64,000 nt of DNA from Sorangium cellulosum So ce56 (GTDB lineage: Bacteria; Myxococcota_A; Polyangia; Polyangiales; Polyangiaceae): NCBI RefSeq assembly GCF_000067165.1, contig NC_010162.1:3094501-3158500 (forward strand). Direction: 5' to 3'. The position numbers were made by a program, and so were the translations under genes. The notes under the pieces were generated by a model. That model made no database searches and was not told where the DNA came from. It was given only the letters and a program-made list of their open reading frames with translations. Of this stretch, positions 50,135 through 57,898 are shown one piece after another (the stretch's first letter is position 1; each line of letters begins with the position of its first letter).

Positions 50135-51016
50135 ATGCAGCGCGCGCCGACGTCCTGGGAGATCGACCCCGACGATCCTCGGGCTCCCCCGCAGGAGCTC
50201 TGGGACCGGATGACGCCGGAGGAGCGGCAGCGCGTCCTCGACACGCTTCCGTCGGAGTTCGAGGTCTCGGAGGCGAGCCCGCCCGAGGGCGACTTCCACT
50301 TCAACCCGAAGGTGGCGGCCCGGGACACGCTGGGCGGGTATTTCCAGCGCATCGGGCGGCGCGTGTACCTCGCGTGCGAGCTGCCGGTCTATTACCCGGC
50401 AGAGCGGATGTTCGCGCCCGATCTCATCGCCGTGCTCGACGTCGAGGTGAAGGAGCGGGCCCACTGGTCCGTGAGCGCCGAGGGCAAGGGCGTCGACCTG
50501 GCGCTGGAGATCCTCTGGAGCGGGAGGAGCAAGAAGGATCTCGTGGACAACGTCGCCCGTTACGCGTCGCTGGGCATTTCCGAGTACTTCGTCTTCGACC
50601 GGCGCCGTCGCCAGCTCCGCGGCTTCCGGCTCGTCCAGGGCAGCGGGCGCTACCAGCCGATCGTCCCGCAGGAGGGGCGGCTCACGAGCGCGATGCTCGC
50701 CCTGGACCTCGGTCTGGACGGCGATCGGCTGCGCTTCTTTCACGGGCAAGATGCGCTGCCGGAGACGCGCGAGCTGCTCGACAGGCTCGGCACGATGGTG
50801 GGCGACCTCGAGGGGCGCATCGAGCAGACCGAGAAGCGTCTCGACCAGGAGAGGCGGCGCGCCGACGAGCAGAAGCGGCGCGCCGACGAGCAGAAGCGGC
50901 GCGCCGACGAGCAGGGGCGGCACGCCGAGGAGGAGAGGCGGCGCGCCGACGAGGCCGAGCGGCGGCTGGCCGAGGCCCTGGCGGAGCTGGAGCGCATCAG
51001 GCGCGAGCGCGGCTGA
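50135..51016 (+). CDS. Uma2-family PD-(D/E)XK protein with coiled-coil tail
   Basis: A 293-residue protein. The Uma2-type core (~residues 55-190) has FAPDLIAVLDVEVKERAHWS (Asp of PD), LALEILWSGRSKKDLVDNVA and RYASLGISEYFVFDRRRRQL. The lysine usually found in the DLxxKxxxY segment is Asn here. The C-terminal ~80 residues form a long coiled coil with repeated RRADEQK units. Uma2 proteins are restriction-endonuclease-fold proteins of unclear function, expanded in cyanobacteria and myxobacteria. ATG at 50135 opens MQRAPTSWEI. Confidence 0.85.
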   Translation: MQRAPTSWEIDPDDPRAPPQELWDRMTPEERQRVLDTLPSEFEVSEASPPEGDFHFNPKVAARDTLGGYFQRIGRRVYLACELPVYYPAERMFAPDLIAVLDVEVKERAHWSVSAEGKGVDLALEILWSGRSKKDLVDNVARYASLGISEYFVFDRRRRQLRGFRLVQGSGRYQPIVPQEGRLTSAMLALDLGLDGDRLRFFHGQDALPETRELLDRLGTMVGDLEGRIEQTEKRLDQERRRADEQKRRADEQKRRADEQGRHAEEERRRADEAERRLAEALAELERIRRERG

Positions 51017-51065
51017 GCGCACGCCGGAGGCGCGCGCGACTCCCCTGGGCCCAGTCGAGCTCGGC

Positions 51066-52133
51066 TCAGGGCGCTGGATGGCTGCGGCGCCACACGAGCG
51101 CGACGGCGATCCCCGCGAGCGCGAAGGCCGCCTGGAGGAGGTGGACGAGCAGCGAGATCGCGATGGCGGAGCTCTCGGTGAGGCCGAGCAGCGAGGCGGC
51201 GAGCGCGAAGGCCCCGTCGGTGGCGCCAACCTGGCCCGGGATGAGGTCGCCGGCCGCCGTGCCGGCGGCGCCCACGCCGTACGCGGCGAGCGCGCGGAGG
51301 GGGCCGCTCTCGGCGCCGACGACGGCGAGCAGCACGCCGTACTGCACCGCCTGGAGCGCGCGGCCCGCGAGGCAGGCGGCGAACGGCCAGGCCGGGACGG
51401 GCGGGCGCTCGTGGACGGCCTCCTGGAAGGCGGTGGCGAGCTGGCCGGCGCGGGCGAACCGCCGGGTGATCCACGCCGAGGCGGCGCGCTGCCGCGCGGC
51501 GAAGGCGACGCCGAGGCCGCTCGCGACCAGGAGGGCGGCGTGCGCGAGCACGCCGAGGGCGAGCGGGGAGGCGCCGCCGCCGAGGTGGAAGAGGGCGATG
51601 GCCGCGAGGAGCGACAGCGGGGCCGAGGACAGGAGCGCGAGCGACTGGTTCGCCGTGGCGATCGCGGCCGCGCGCGGGGCGCCGACGTGGGGGGAGAGCA
51701 GCGCGGCCTTGACCGCCTCGCCCGCGGGGCGGCCGGCCGGCATCAGCGTGATGACAGGGTAGGTGACGACGTGGATGCGAAGGAGCTCCGCGGCCGGGAC
51801 GCGGCGCGGCGCGCAGAGCACGCCGGTCGCGAGCGCCTCGCAGCCGATGCGCGCCGCCTCCAGCGCGATCAGGAGAGGCACGAACGGCGCGGCGCGGGTC
51901 ACCGCGGCGAGCATCTCGGCCGCGCCGACGTGGCGGATGAGCGCGGCCAGGGCGGCCAGGCCGAGGCCGCCGAGCGCCGCGTGGAGCAGCGCCTTTCGCC
52001 GCGCGCGGCGGGCGGCGGGCGCGTCCGGGGCGGCGGGCGGAGCGGCAGGGAGGCGCGCCTCGCCGCCGGGCGCGGGACGGGAATCGCTGCCGGCGCATTC
52101 CTCTGCCGCTCGGGCCGGAGGCAAGGGAGCCAT
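51066..52133 (-). CDS. Flippase-like / lysylphosphatidylglycerol synthase-type membrane protein
   Basis: A ~355-residue polytopic membrane protein with about seven hydrophobic helices (LGGLGLAALAALIRHVG, FVPLLIALEAARIGCEAL, SLLAAIALFHLGG, ALGVLAHAALLVASGLGVAF, QYGVLLAVVGAES, AISLLVHLLQAAFALAGIAVAL). It has the family signature MPAGRPAGEAVKAALLSPHV and the loop AGDLIPGQVGATDGAFALAA. This is the LPG-synthase TM-domain/UPF0104 group without the catalytic lysyltransferase domain, thought to move or modify lipids. ATG at 52133 is the nearest start with plausible N-terminus; no clear ribosome site. Confidence 0.75.
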   Translation of the reverse strand: MAPLPPARAAEECAGSDSRPAPGGEARLPAAPPAAPDAPAARRARRKALLHAALGGLGLAALAALIRHVGAAEMLAAVTRAAPFVPLLIALEAARIGCEALATGVLCAPRRVPAAELLRIHVVTYPVITLMPAGRPAGEAVKAALLSPHVGAPRAAAIATANQSLALLSSAPLSLLAAIALFHLGGGASPLALGVLAHAALLVASGLGVAFAARQRAASAWITRRFARAGQLATAFQEAVHERPPVPAWPFAACLAGRALQAVQYGVLLAVVGAESGPLRALAAYGVGAAGTAAGDLIPGQVGATDGAFALAASLLGLTESSAIAISLLVHLLQAAFALAGIAVALVWRRSHPAP

Positions 52134-52184
52134 GGGAAGGGGATGTGCTGCGAGGAGCGTGCCGGCGCCGTGTGGGTGCGGCGT

Positions 52185-52310
52185 GCGCACGCGGCGGTGA
52201 GCTGCCTCGCGGAGCACGCACGCCATGGGCATGCAGCGCGCGCACGCGGCGGTGAGCTGCCTCGCGGAGCGCACCCGCCATGGGCATGCAGCGCGCGCAC
52301 GCGGCGGTGA
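52185..52310. repeat. 55-bp tandem repeat, about 2.3 copies
   Basis: GCGCACGCGGCGGTGA starts at 52185, 52240 and 52295. Each full unit continues GCTGCCTCGCGGAGC ... CGCCATGGGCATGCAG. Two full units differ at only a few bases. Lies between the membrane protein and the dioxygenase gene. Confidence 0.8.
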
Positions 52311-52400
52311 TGGATCGAGCTTTCCGGCGAGCGAGAGCTCACGTGGGGACACCTACGGACGAGCCGCGGTGAGCGCCCCGGTGCTCGCGGGCGCGGCCGC

Positions 52401-53492
52401 TCACGCAGGATCGAGCGGGGCGTGGAGCCGCGTGCCGGGTACGACGATGCCGCCGCGGTCGCCGGGGGTCAGCGCGCCGTAGCGCTCGCGGAACACCGGC
52501 GGCAGCGGCCGCGCCCCGGGCGGAGCGAGCCAGAGGCGGAGCAGGTGCCGCTTGCGATCCGGGTCGGGCCAGTCCTCGAAGGCCGTGCGATCGTGGAGCA
52601 GCGTGTGGTTGTGCACGAGCTGGATGTCGCCCGGGCGGAGCTCCATGGTCATGTGGAGCGCGGGGTCGTTGGCGAGGGCATCGAACAGGTCGAGCGCCTC
52701 GATCTGCCGCGCGGTGAGCGGCGGGACGTCCGGAAAGCGGCGGGCCGACTCGATGTATTGCCGCTGGTAGATGCCGGACAGGAGCCCTGCGTGCCAGCTC
52801 AGCACCGGGATGCGGAAATAGGGCAGCTCGCCCGCCGGCACCTCGCTCCGGCGATCGGTCTCGATCGGCGCGAACAGCGCCTCCGTCAGGTCCGGGCGCG
52901 CCCGCCGCATCTCGTTGTACAGCGTGACCGAGCTGACGAGCGCCGAGAGCCCGCCTGCCCTGGCGGTCCGGAGACAGAGCAGCGCCACGACATCGCACGA
53001 GTCGGTGTGGAAGGTCTGCCGCTCGCGCGTCTGGTAGATGCGCACGCTCGGATCCTGGCTCGACAGGCCGAGGTCCTTCACGTGACCGAGGATGTGCCCT
53101 CGCGCGTTCTGCGAGCGCGCGCTCCCCAGGTGGCTGCCGATGCCGAGGAACGCGATCGCGGCCGCGCGGAGGCCGCCGCGGTCGAGCCACGGGCCGCGCA
53201 GCCCGCGGAGCAGCGCGAAGCCGCGGCCGTCGAGCACCTCCGCGAGCACGCGGCGGAGGCGCGCGGCGAGCGACGGCAGCGGGAAGGCCTCGCTGCGGAG
53301 GTGCGCCGGGTCTTCGCCCGCCTCGTCGAAGCGGCGGACCGCGGCCTCGACCTCCTCGAGCTCCGCCTGTGTGATGTGCTCGATCCAGCCGTCGCTCTGC
53401 GCCATCGCGGGGCCGTACCAGGCCGCCGGGCCGGTGATCTGCGCCGGGATCTGCGAGAGGTCGGCGCTCGGTGCGGTCTCTTCGGAGCTCAT
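52401..53492 (-). CDS. TauD/TfdA-family 2-oxoglutarate-dependent dioxygenase
   Basis: A 363-residue non-heme Fe(II) oxygenase. The facial triad begins FHTDSCDVVAL (H162, D164); the distal His lies in IQLVHNHTLLHDR, and the 2-oxoglutarate arginine in KRHLLRLWL. GFALLRGLRG and GSHLGSARSQN are typical family blocks. It probably hydroxylates a small organic acid or a natural-product intermediate; no biosynthetic cluster is present. An AGGAGG lies 15 bases before ATG 53492 and 3 bases before an in-frame TTG at 53504, so the start may be 12 bp longer. Follows the RarD gene on the same strand, 39 bp apart. Confidence 0.87.
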   Translation of the reverse strand: MSSEETAPSADLSQIPAQITGPAAWYGPAMAQSDGWIEHITQAELEEVEAAVRRFDEAGEDPAHLRSEAFPLPSLAARLRRVLAEVLDGRGFALLRGLRGPWLDRGGLRAAAIAFLGIGSHLGSARSQNARGHILGHVKDLGLSSQDPSVRIYQTRERQTFHTDSCDVVALLCLRTARAGGLSALVSSVTLYNEMRRARPDLTEALFAPIETDRRSEVPAGELPYFRIPVLSWHAGLLSGIYQRQYIESARRFPDVPPLTARQIEALDLFDALANDPALHMTMELRPGDIQLVHNHTLLHDRTAFEDWPDPDRKRHLLRLWLAPPGARPLPPVFRERYGALTPGDRGGIVVPGTRLHAPLDPA

Positions 53493-53531
53493 TCGGCGGT
53501 TCAATTTCCTCCTGCCTCCCCTCCGGCGCGC

Positions 53532-54458
53532 TCAGGACGCGCTCGTCCTTCCCGAGCGGCGCGCGCGAAGCACGGCGTCGGCGCTGAACACCGCGAGCCC
53601 GGTCCAGATGAAGGCGAAGCTCACGGCCTGGGCCGTCGTGAACGGCTCGTCGTAGACCAGCACGGCCAGCAGGAACTGGCCGCTCGGCGCGAGGTACTGG
53701 AGGAAGCCCACGGTGGTCAGCGACAGGCGGCGCGCCGCGTTCGTGAACCAGACGAGCGGCAGGGCCGTGACGATGCCCGTCGCGGCGAGCAGGAGGTGGG
53801 TCCGCAGATCGGCGCGGCCCGCGGCGCCGGTGCCCTCGGCGTGGAGGGCGGCCAGGTAGGCCGCGCCGAGCGGGGCGATGAACGACGTCTCCAGGGTGGA
53901 GCCGGGGAGCGAGCCGACGGCGGCGACCTTCCGCAGCAGGCCGTACACCCCGAACGTGCTCGCCAGGCCCAGGGCGATCCAGGGGATCGAGCCGGCGCGC
54001 ACCGCCAGGTACACGACGCCCGAGGCGGCGAGGCCGAGCGCGAGCCACTGGGCGGGCCGAAGCCGCTCGCGCAGGAAGAGCATGCCGAGGAGCACGCTGA
54101 GCAGCGGGTTGATGAAGTAGCCGAGGCTGGCGTCGAGCACGCGCCCCACCGCCACGGCGTAGATGAAGAGGACCCAGTTCGCCGACACGAGCGCGCCGGT
54201 CGCCGCCATCGCGGCGACGACGCGCCGGTCGCGCAGGGCCGCGCCGAGCGCGCGGCGCTGCCCTGCGGCCAGCGTGAGCGCCACGAACGAGAGCAGGCTC
54301 CACACGGTGCGATGGGCCAGGAGCTCGACGGCTCCGACGTGCCGGAGCTGCTTCCAGAAGACGGGGACGACGCCCCAGGAGCTGTAGGCCGCGATCCCGT
54401 AGGCGACGCCCCACGCGGCCTCCTTTCGGCTGTCGCGAGCATCTTCGGGCGTGCGCAT
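53532..54458 (-). CDS. rarD: EamA-family transporter, RarD type
   Basis: A 308-residue inner-membrane protein with ten predicted helices and the RarD-specific N-terminus (GVAYGIAAYSSWGVVPVFWK, ELLAHRTVWSLLSF). Also ANWVLFIYAVAVGRVLDASL and GYFINPLLSVLLGMLFLRER, FLQYLAPSGQFLLAVLVYDE. RarD proteins were named for chloramphenicol sensitivity and belong to the drug/metabolite transporter superfamily; substrate unknown. ATG at 54458. Co-directional with the dioxygenase gene downstream, so possibly one transcript. Confidence 0.9.
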   Translation of the reverse strand: MRTPEDARDSRKEAAWGVAYGIAAYSSWGVVPVFWKQLRHVGAVELLAHRTVWSLLSFVALTLAAGQRRALGAALRDRRVVAAMAATGALVSANWVLFIYAVAVGRVLDASLGYFINPLLSVLLGMLFLRERLRPAQWLALGLAASGVVYLAVRAGSIPWIALGLASTFGVYGLLRKVAAVGSLPGSTLETSFIAPLGAAYLAALHAEGTGAAGRADLRTHLLLAATGIVTALPLVWFTNAARRLSLTTVGFLQYLAPSGQFLLAVLVYDEPFTTAQAVSFAFIWTGLAVFSADAVLRARRSGRTSAS

Positions 54459-54687
54459 CGGGGTCGTGCTTCCTCGGGGGGGCGTCGCGCGAGGCCTCGT
54501 CCGGCGCCGCTCGTCGCCCGGCGCCGCTCGCGTTCGATCGGACGGCGAACATGGCGAACCTGCTCGGCCGTTTCAAGACCTGCCCGCGAGCGCCGGGCTC
54601 GCAGGCTCGCCGCGAGGCCGCGTGGCATCCGCGTTGCTGGATGCGGGGCGCGGCGCTGGAGTCCGCAGCGAGCACAGCGAGGTAGGT

Positions 54688-55140
54688 ATGCGAAGTGTCT
54701 ACGCTTCAGCAGGGCTATGTGCAGCGATGGTGGTCGCGTGCACGGGAGAAACGACCGGCGAGACGCGGCCTGGAGGCGCACACCCTGAAGACATGGGGTT
54801 CGTGACCGTCCAGTGGTCCATCGAGGACAAGACCGACGCCGCTCAGTGCAAGGCGCGCGGCGCGACCGCGGTCGAGCTGGTCCTCATCAACACGAAGAGC
54901 AACAAGGTCACGCGGCAGGTGGTCCCCTGCGAGCGGTTCGACGCGAGCGTGCAGCTCGTCGCCGACAACTATGTCGGGACGCTCTCGCTCGTCGACGACG
55001 ACGGCAGGCCGGTCAGCGATCCGCAGGCGGTGGGGCCGTTCGAGGTCTCCGGGGACGAGTCGACGACCCGCAAGGTCAGCTTCCCCGCCGCCGAGAGGCA
55101 GCGCGAACCGCACCGGCGCATGGACAGGTCACGACGGTAG
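54688..55140 (+). CDS. Small lipoprotein of unknown function
   Basis: A 150-residue exported protein. ATG at 54688 gives the short signal MRSVYASAGLCAAMVVAC with a lipid Cys. The mature region (FVTVQWSIEDKTDAAQCKAR, ELVLINTKSNKVTRQVVPCE, VADNYVGTLSLVDDDGRPVS) looks like a single beta-sandwich with one potential disulfide. The tail is basic (QREPHRRMDRSRR). No named family recognised. Divergent from RarD, convergent with thioredoxin. Confidence 0.7.
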   Translation: MRSVYASAGLCAAMVVACTGETTGETRPGGAHPEDMGFVTVQWSIEDKTDAAQCKARGATAVELVLINTKSNKVTRQVVPCERFDASVQLVADNYVGTLSLVDDDGRPVSDPQAVGPFEVSGDESTTRKVSFPAAERQREPHRRMDRSRR

Positions 55141-55240
55141 GACACGGGCGGATCGCGCCGGGCGCGCCCGAGCCCCTTCACGCGCCGATCGCGGGCCGAT
55201 CGCGGCCGCCTGCCCGTGGAGGCGCGCGATCGAGCCGCCC

Positions 55241-55612
55241 TCACGGCGGCGAGGGCGCTCGGTCCCTCCCCGCACCGCCGGGGAGCCCGCCCCCTTCGAT
55301 CAGCCGGAGGAGCTTGTCCTTCGTGGTCAGCCCCACGTGACGAGCCACCTCCTTGCCCCCGGCGAACGCGACGACGGTCGGGAACGCGCGGATGCCGAGG
55401 CGGCGGGCGATCGCCGGGCACCGATCGCCGTCGACCGCCACCACCTTCAGGCGCCCTGCGCCTTCCTCCGCCAGCTTGTGCAGGATGGGCGCGAGCGCGC
55501 GGCACGGCGGGCACCACTGCGCGGTGAGCTCGACGAGGACGGGCACCCCGGCCTCCAGCACCTCGGCGTCGAAGCTCGCCTCATCGATCTCGCGGACAGG
55601 ATTCGTGGACAT
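55241..55612 (-). CDS. Thioredoxin-like protein with CPPC active site
   Basis: A 123-residue cytoplasmic thioredoxin fold. The active site is WCPPC (33-37) in place of the classic WCGPC, which should shift redox potential. Other markers are VPVLVELTAQ, the cis-Pro loop IRAFPTVVAF and GGKEVARHVG. ATG at 55612 lies 8 bases after GGAGG, a better start than the ATG at 55627. Divergently arranged with an ECF sigma gene across a 100-bp region containing a palindrome. Confidence 0.9.
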   Translation of the reverse strand: MSTNPVREIDEASFDAEVLEAGVPVLVELTAQWCPPCRALAPILHKLAEEGAGRLKVVAVDGDRCPAIARRLGIRAFPTVVAFAGGKEVARHVGLTTKDKLLRLIEGGGLPGGAGRDRAPSPP

Positions 55613-55654
55613 GGCGTGAACCTCCATGCCCTGGCAGGTCTCGAGGGCGGCATC

Positions 55655-55680
55655 CATTACAGCGCTTGCCCGTTGTAATG
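55655..55680. promoter_or_regulatory. CATTACA-N12-TGTAATG palindrome between thioredoxin and ECF sigma genes
   Basis: Perfect 7-bp inverted repeat arms (55655-55661 and 55674-55680) with a 12-bp spacer, centred in the divergent intergenic region. The AT-rich arms stand out in this DNA. A dimeric regulator binding here could control both genes. Confidence 0.5.
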
Positions 55681-55712
55681 TGGGCGCGGCTCGACACCTG
55701 ACCTCCTGGACC

Positions 55713-56249
55713 ATGGGCGCCATCAAGGACGCGGACGATCTCCTCAACCATGTGTCGCACCTTGTGCGCTCCGAGCGTTCGGCGCTCGCGGCGCTGGCGC
55801 GCGCGGAGGGGGTGACACCGGAAGACGCGGTCGACTGCGTGCAGGAGGGCCTCTGCACGCTGCTCACGCTCGCGCAGCGGGGCGCCCTCCCGGAGGACGT
55901 CGGCGCGTGGGGGGGCGTGCTCGCCGGGACGGTGCGGAACGCCGCGCGCAACCGGCGCCGCCGTCATTTCCGCGCCCGGCCGCACGACGACGTGGACGCG
56001 CACCCGGAGGCCGCGGGGGACGTCCCGGCGACCGACGAGGCGATCGCGCGCGCCGAGGAGCACGTCCGCCTGCGCGCGTGCGTCGAGGAGCTCTGCGAGA
56101 TCCAGAAGGCCGTCGTGACGCTGCGCATGCTCGAGGAGCAACCCGGGGAGGACGTGGCGCGCGCGCTGGGCATCTCGGCCGGCCACGTCGCGGTGCTCCT
56201 TCATCGGGCCAAGCTCGCGCTGCGCGCGTGCATGACGTCGCCGCATTGA
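55713..56249 (+). CDS. ECF-type RNA polymerase sigma factor
   Basis: A 178-residue sigma-70 family protein with regions 2 (residues ~31-85: PEDAVDCVQEGLCTLLTLAQ, GTVRNAARNRRRRH) and 4 (~120-172: LCEIQKAVVTLRMLEEQPGE, ALGISAGHVAVLLHRAKLAL). Region 2 is somewhat divergent from typical ECFs. No anti-sigma gene follows. The divergent thioredoxin suggests a link with redox stress, by context only. ATG at 55713; the frame upstream overlaps the palindrome and is not counted. Confidence 0.87.
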   Translation: MGAIKDADDLLNHVSHLVRSERSALAALARAEGVTPEDAVDCVQEGLCTLLTLAQRGALPEDVGAWGGVLAGTVRNAARNRRRRHFRARPHDDVDAHPEAAGDVPATDEAIARAEEHVRLRACVEELCEIQKAVVTLRMLEEQPGEDVARALGISAGHVAVLLHRAKLALRACMTSPH

Positions 56250-56337
56250 GCCAACGCGCCGCGCGTGCTGCCGCGCGCCCTCGCGCGAGCCCGCGGCGCC
56301 GGCGCGCCGGTGTCTGCTATGTCTTGGGCGAGACGTC

Positions 56338-57165
56338 ATGAGCTCTTCTTCGTCCGCTTCACCAGCCTTGCGCATCCTCGCGCCCGATGAGCCGCCCGCG
56401 TTCGAGGTGGTGAACCCCGAGGGCCGCTCCAGCGCGGTCCTGCTCTGCGACCACGCGTCCAACGCGGTTCCGAGGAGCCTCCCCGAGCTGGGCAGGCAGC
56501 ACGAGGCGCTCCGCGAGCACACCGGCTGGGACATCGGCGCGGCGCGCCTCTCGCGCCGCCTGTCCGCGCTCCTCGACGCGCCGCTCGTGCTCTCCGGCTA
56601 CTCGCGGCTCGTCATCGACTGCAACCGGCCGCTGGGCTCGCCGACGTCCATCCCCGAGATCAGCTGCGGCGTGCCCATCCCCGGCAACACCATCGACGCC
56701 GCGGAGGCCCGCGCGCGGGCCGACGCGTGCTTCTGGCCCTACCACCGCGCGATCACCGCGCTCCTCGACGCGCGGCGGGACCGCCGGGAGCGCACGGCGA
56801 TCCTCAGCATGCACAGCTTCACGCCCGCGATGCCCGGCCAGGACCGGCCGTGGCACGCCGCCGTCCTCTACGGGCGCGACCGCAGGCTCGCCGCGCCGTT
56901 CCTCGAGGCGCTGCGGCGCGAGCCCGGGCTCTGCGTCGGCGACAACGAGCCCTACCGCGTGACCGAGGGCGGCGACTACGGGATCCCCACGCACGGCGAG
57001 GCCCGCGGCCTGCCCTGCGTGCTCCTCGAGATCCGCCAGGACGGCCTGCTGACCGACGAGGGCGTGGAGGCCTGGGCCCAGCGCCTCGCGGCGAGCTACC
57101 GGGCCATCGAGGCGAGCGGCGTCGACCTGAGCGCCCTCTCTCCGGACGCCGCCGCCGGTCGGTGA
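56338..57165 (+). CDS. N-formylglutamate amidohydrolase family protein
   Basis: A 275-residue enzyme of the FGase family, which releases formate from N-formyl-L-glutamate in histidine degradation or acts on similar N-acyl amino acids. It shows VLLCDHASNAVPRSL, EHTGWDIGAARLSRRLSALL, VIDCNRPLGSPTSIPEIS, SMHSFTPAMPGQDRPWHAAV and RGLPCVLLEIRQDGLLTD. Other hut genes are absent, so the substrate may differ. ATG at 56338. Confidence 0.87.
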   Translation: MSSSSSASPALRILAPDEPPAFEVVNPEGRSSAVLLCDHASNAVPRSLPELGRQHEALREHTGWDIGAARLSRRLSALLDAPLVLSGYSRLVIDCNRPLGSPTSIPEISCGVPIPGNTIDAAEARARADACFWPYHRAITALLDARRDRRERTAILSMHSFTPAMPGQDRPWHAAVLYGRDRRLAAPFLEALRREPGLCVGDNEPYRVTEGGDYGIPTHGEARGLPCVLLEIRQDGLLTDEGVEAWAQRLAASYRAIEASGVDLSALSPDAAAGR

Positions 57166-57245
57166 CGTAGACGTAGGCGGGGGGCGCGGGCCCGACGGCG
57201 AGGGGATCGCGCCCCTCGCCGTGGCGGGGAAGTACGGCCTGCGGT

Positions 57246-57269
57246 CATTGACAAAAAAAATTGTCAATG
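57246..57269 (+). promoter_or_regulatory. Perfect inverted-repeat operator overlapping a -35 box
   Basis: CATTGACAA (57246-57254) and TTGTCAATG (57261-57269) around six A residues. TTGACA inside the left arm can serve as a -35 box; TACCCA at 57271-57276, 17 bp on, is a weak -10. It sits 15 bp before the GTG of the ArsR-type gene, so autorepression is the simplest reading. Confidence 0.7.
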
Positions 57270-57283
57270 ATACCCACGGCGGT

Positions 57284-57898
57284 GTGCTCGACGTCGACGT
57301 CATCGAGGATCCGGCCGCGGCAGCGGCAGCGCTCGAGCCTGTCAGGAGCCGGCTGCTCTCGGAGCTCTCGGCGCCCGCCTCCGCCGCGACGCTGGCCACG
57401 CGCCTCGGGATCGCGCGCCAGAAGATCAACTACCACCTGCGCGCCCTCGAGGCGCACGGGCTCGTGCGCATGGCCGGGACGCGCAAATGGGGCGGGCTGA
57501 CGGAGCGCCTGCTGGTCGCGAGCGCGGCCTCCTACGTCGTGTCGCCCGGCGCGCTCGGGCCTGTCGCCGCGGATCCGGAGCGCGCCTCGGACCGCCTCTC
57601 CGCGACCTACCTCATCGCCCTGGGCGCGCGCGTCGTGCGCGAGGTCAGCGATCTCCTGCGGCGCTCGCGGGAGGCCGACAAGCGCCTCGCGTCGCTGTCG
57701 ATCGACGCCGAGGTCCGCTTCCGATCTCCGGCGGAGCGCGCCGCCTTCACCGGCGAGCTCACCCGCGCGGTGACGGCGCTCGTCGCGCGCTACCACGACG
57801 ACGCGGCGCCAGGCGGGCGATCGCACCGCCTGGTGATCGTCGCTCACCCCACACCCACACCGAACGAATCACCACGAAAGGAGTCATCATGCCCGTGA
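57284..57898 (+). CDS. ArsR-type winged-helix transcriptional regulator
   Basis: A ~204-residue DNA-binding protein. Residues ~15-80 form a winged helix (RSRLLSELSAPASAATLATR, LGIARQKINYHLRALEAHGL, VRMAGTRKWGG). The C-terminal ~110 residues (RASDRLSATYLIALGARVVR, RFRSPAERAAFTGELTRAVT) are a family-specific effector or dimer region. GTG 57284 is preferred over the upstream GTG 57221 because the perfect operator lies between them. The gene's end overlaps the next start by 10 bp, giving an ArsR-SRPBCC operon, a common pairing. Confidence 0.85.
   Translation: MLDVDVIEDPAAAAAALEPVRSRLLSELSAPASAATLATRLGIARQKINYHLRALEAHGLVRMAGTRKWGGLTERLLVASAASYVVSPGALGPVAADPERASDRLSATYLIALGARVVREVSDLLRRSREADKRLASLSIDAEVRFRSPAERAAFTGELTRAVTALVARYHDDAAPGGRSHRLVIVAHPTPTPNESPRKESSCP

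Noticed and set aside
57221..57283. Longer N-terminus of the ArsR-type regulator from GTG 57221
   Set aside because: The extension would encode MAGKYGLRSLTKKIVNDTHG plus G across a perfect inverted-repeat operator and -35 box. The start at 57284 fits the regulatory layout better.
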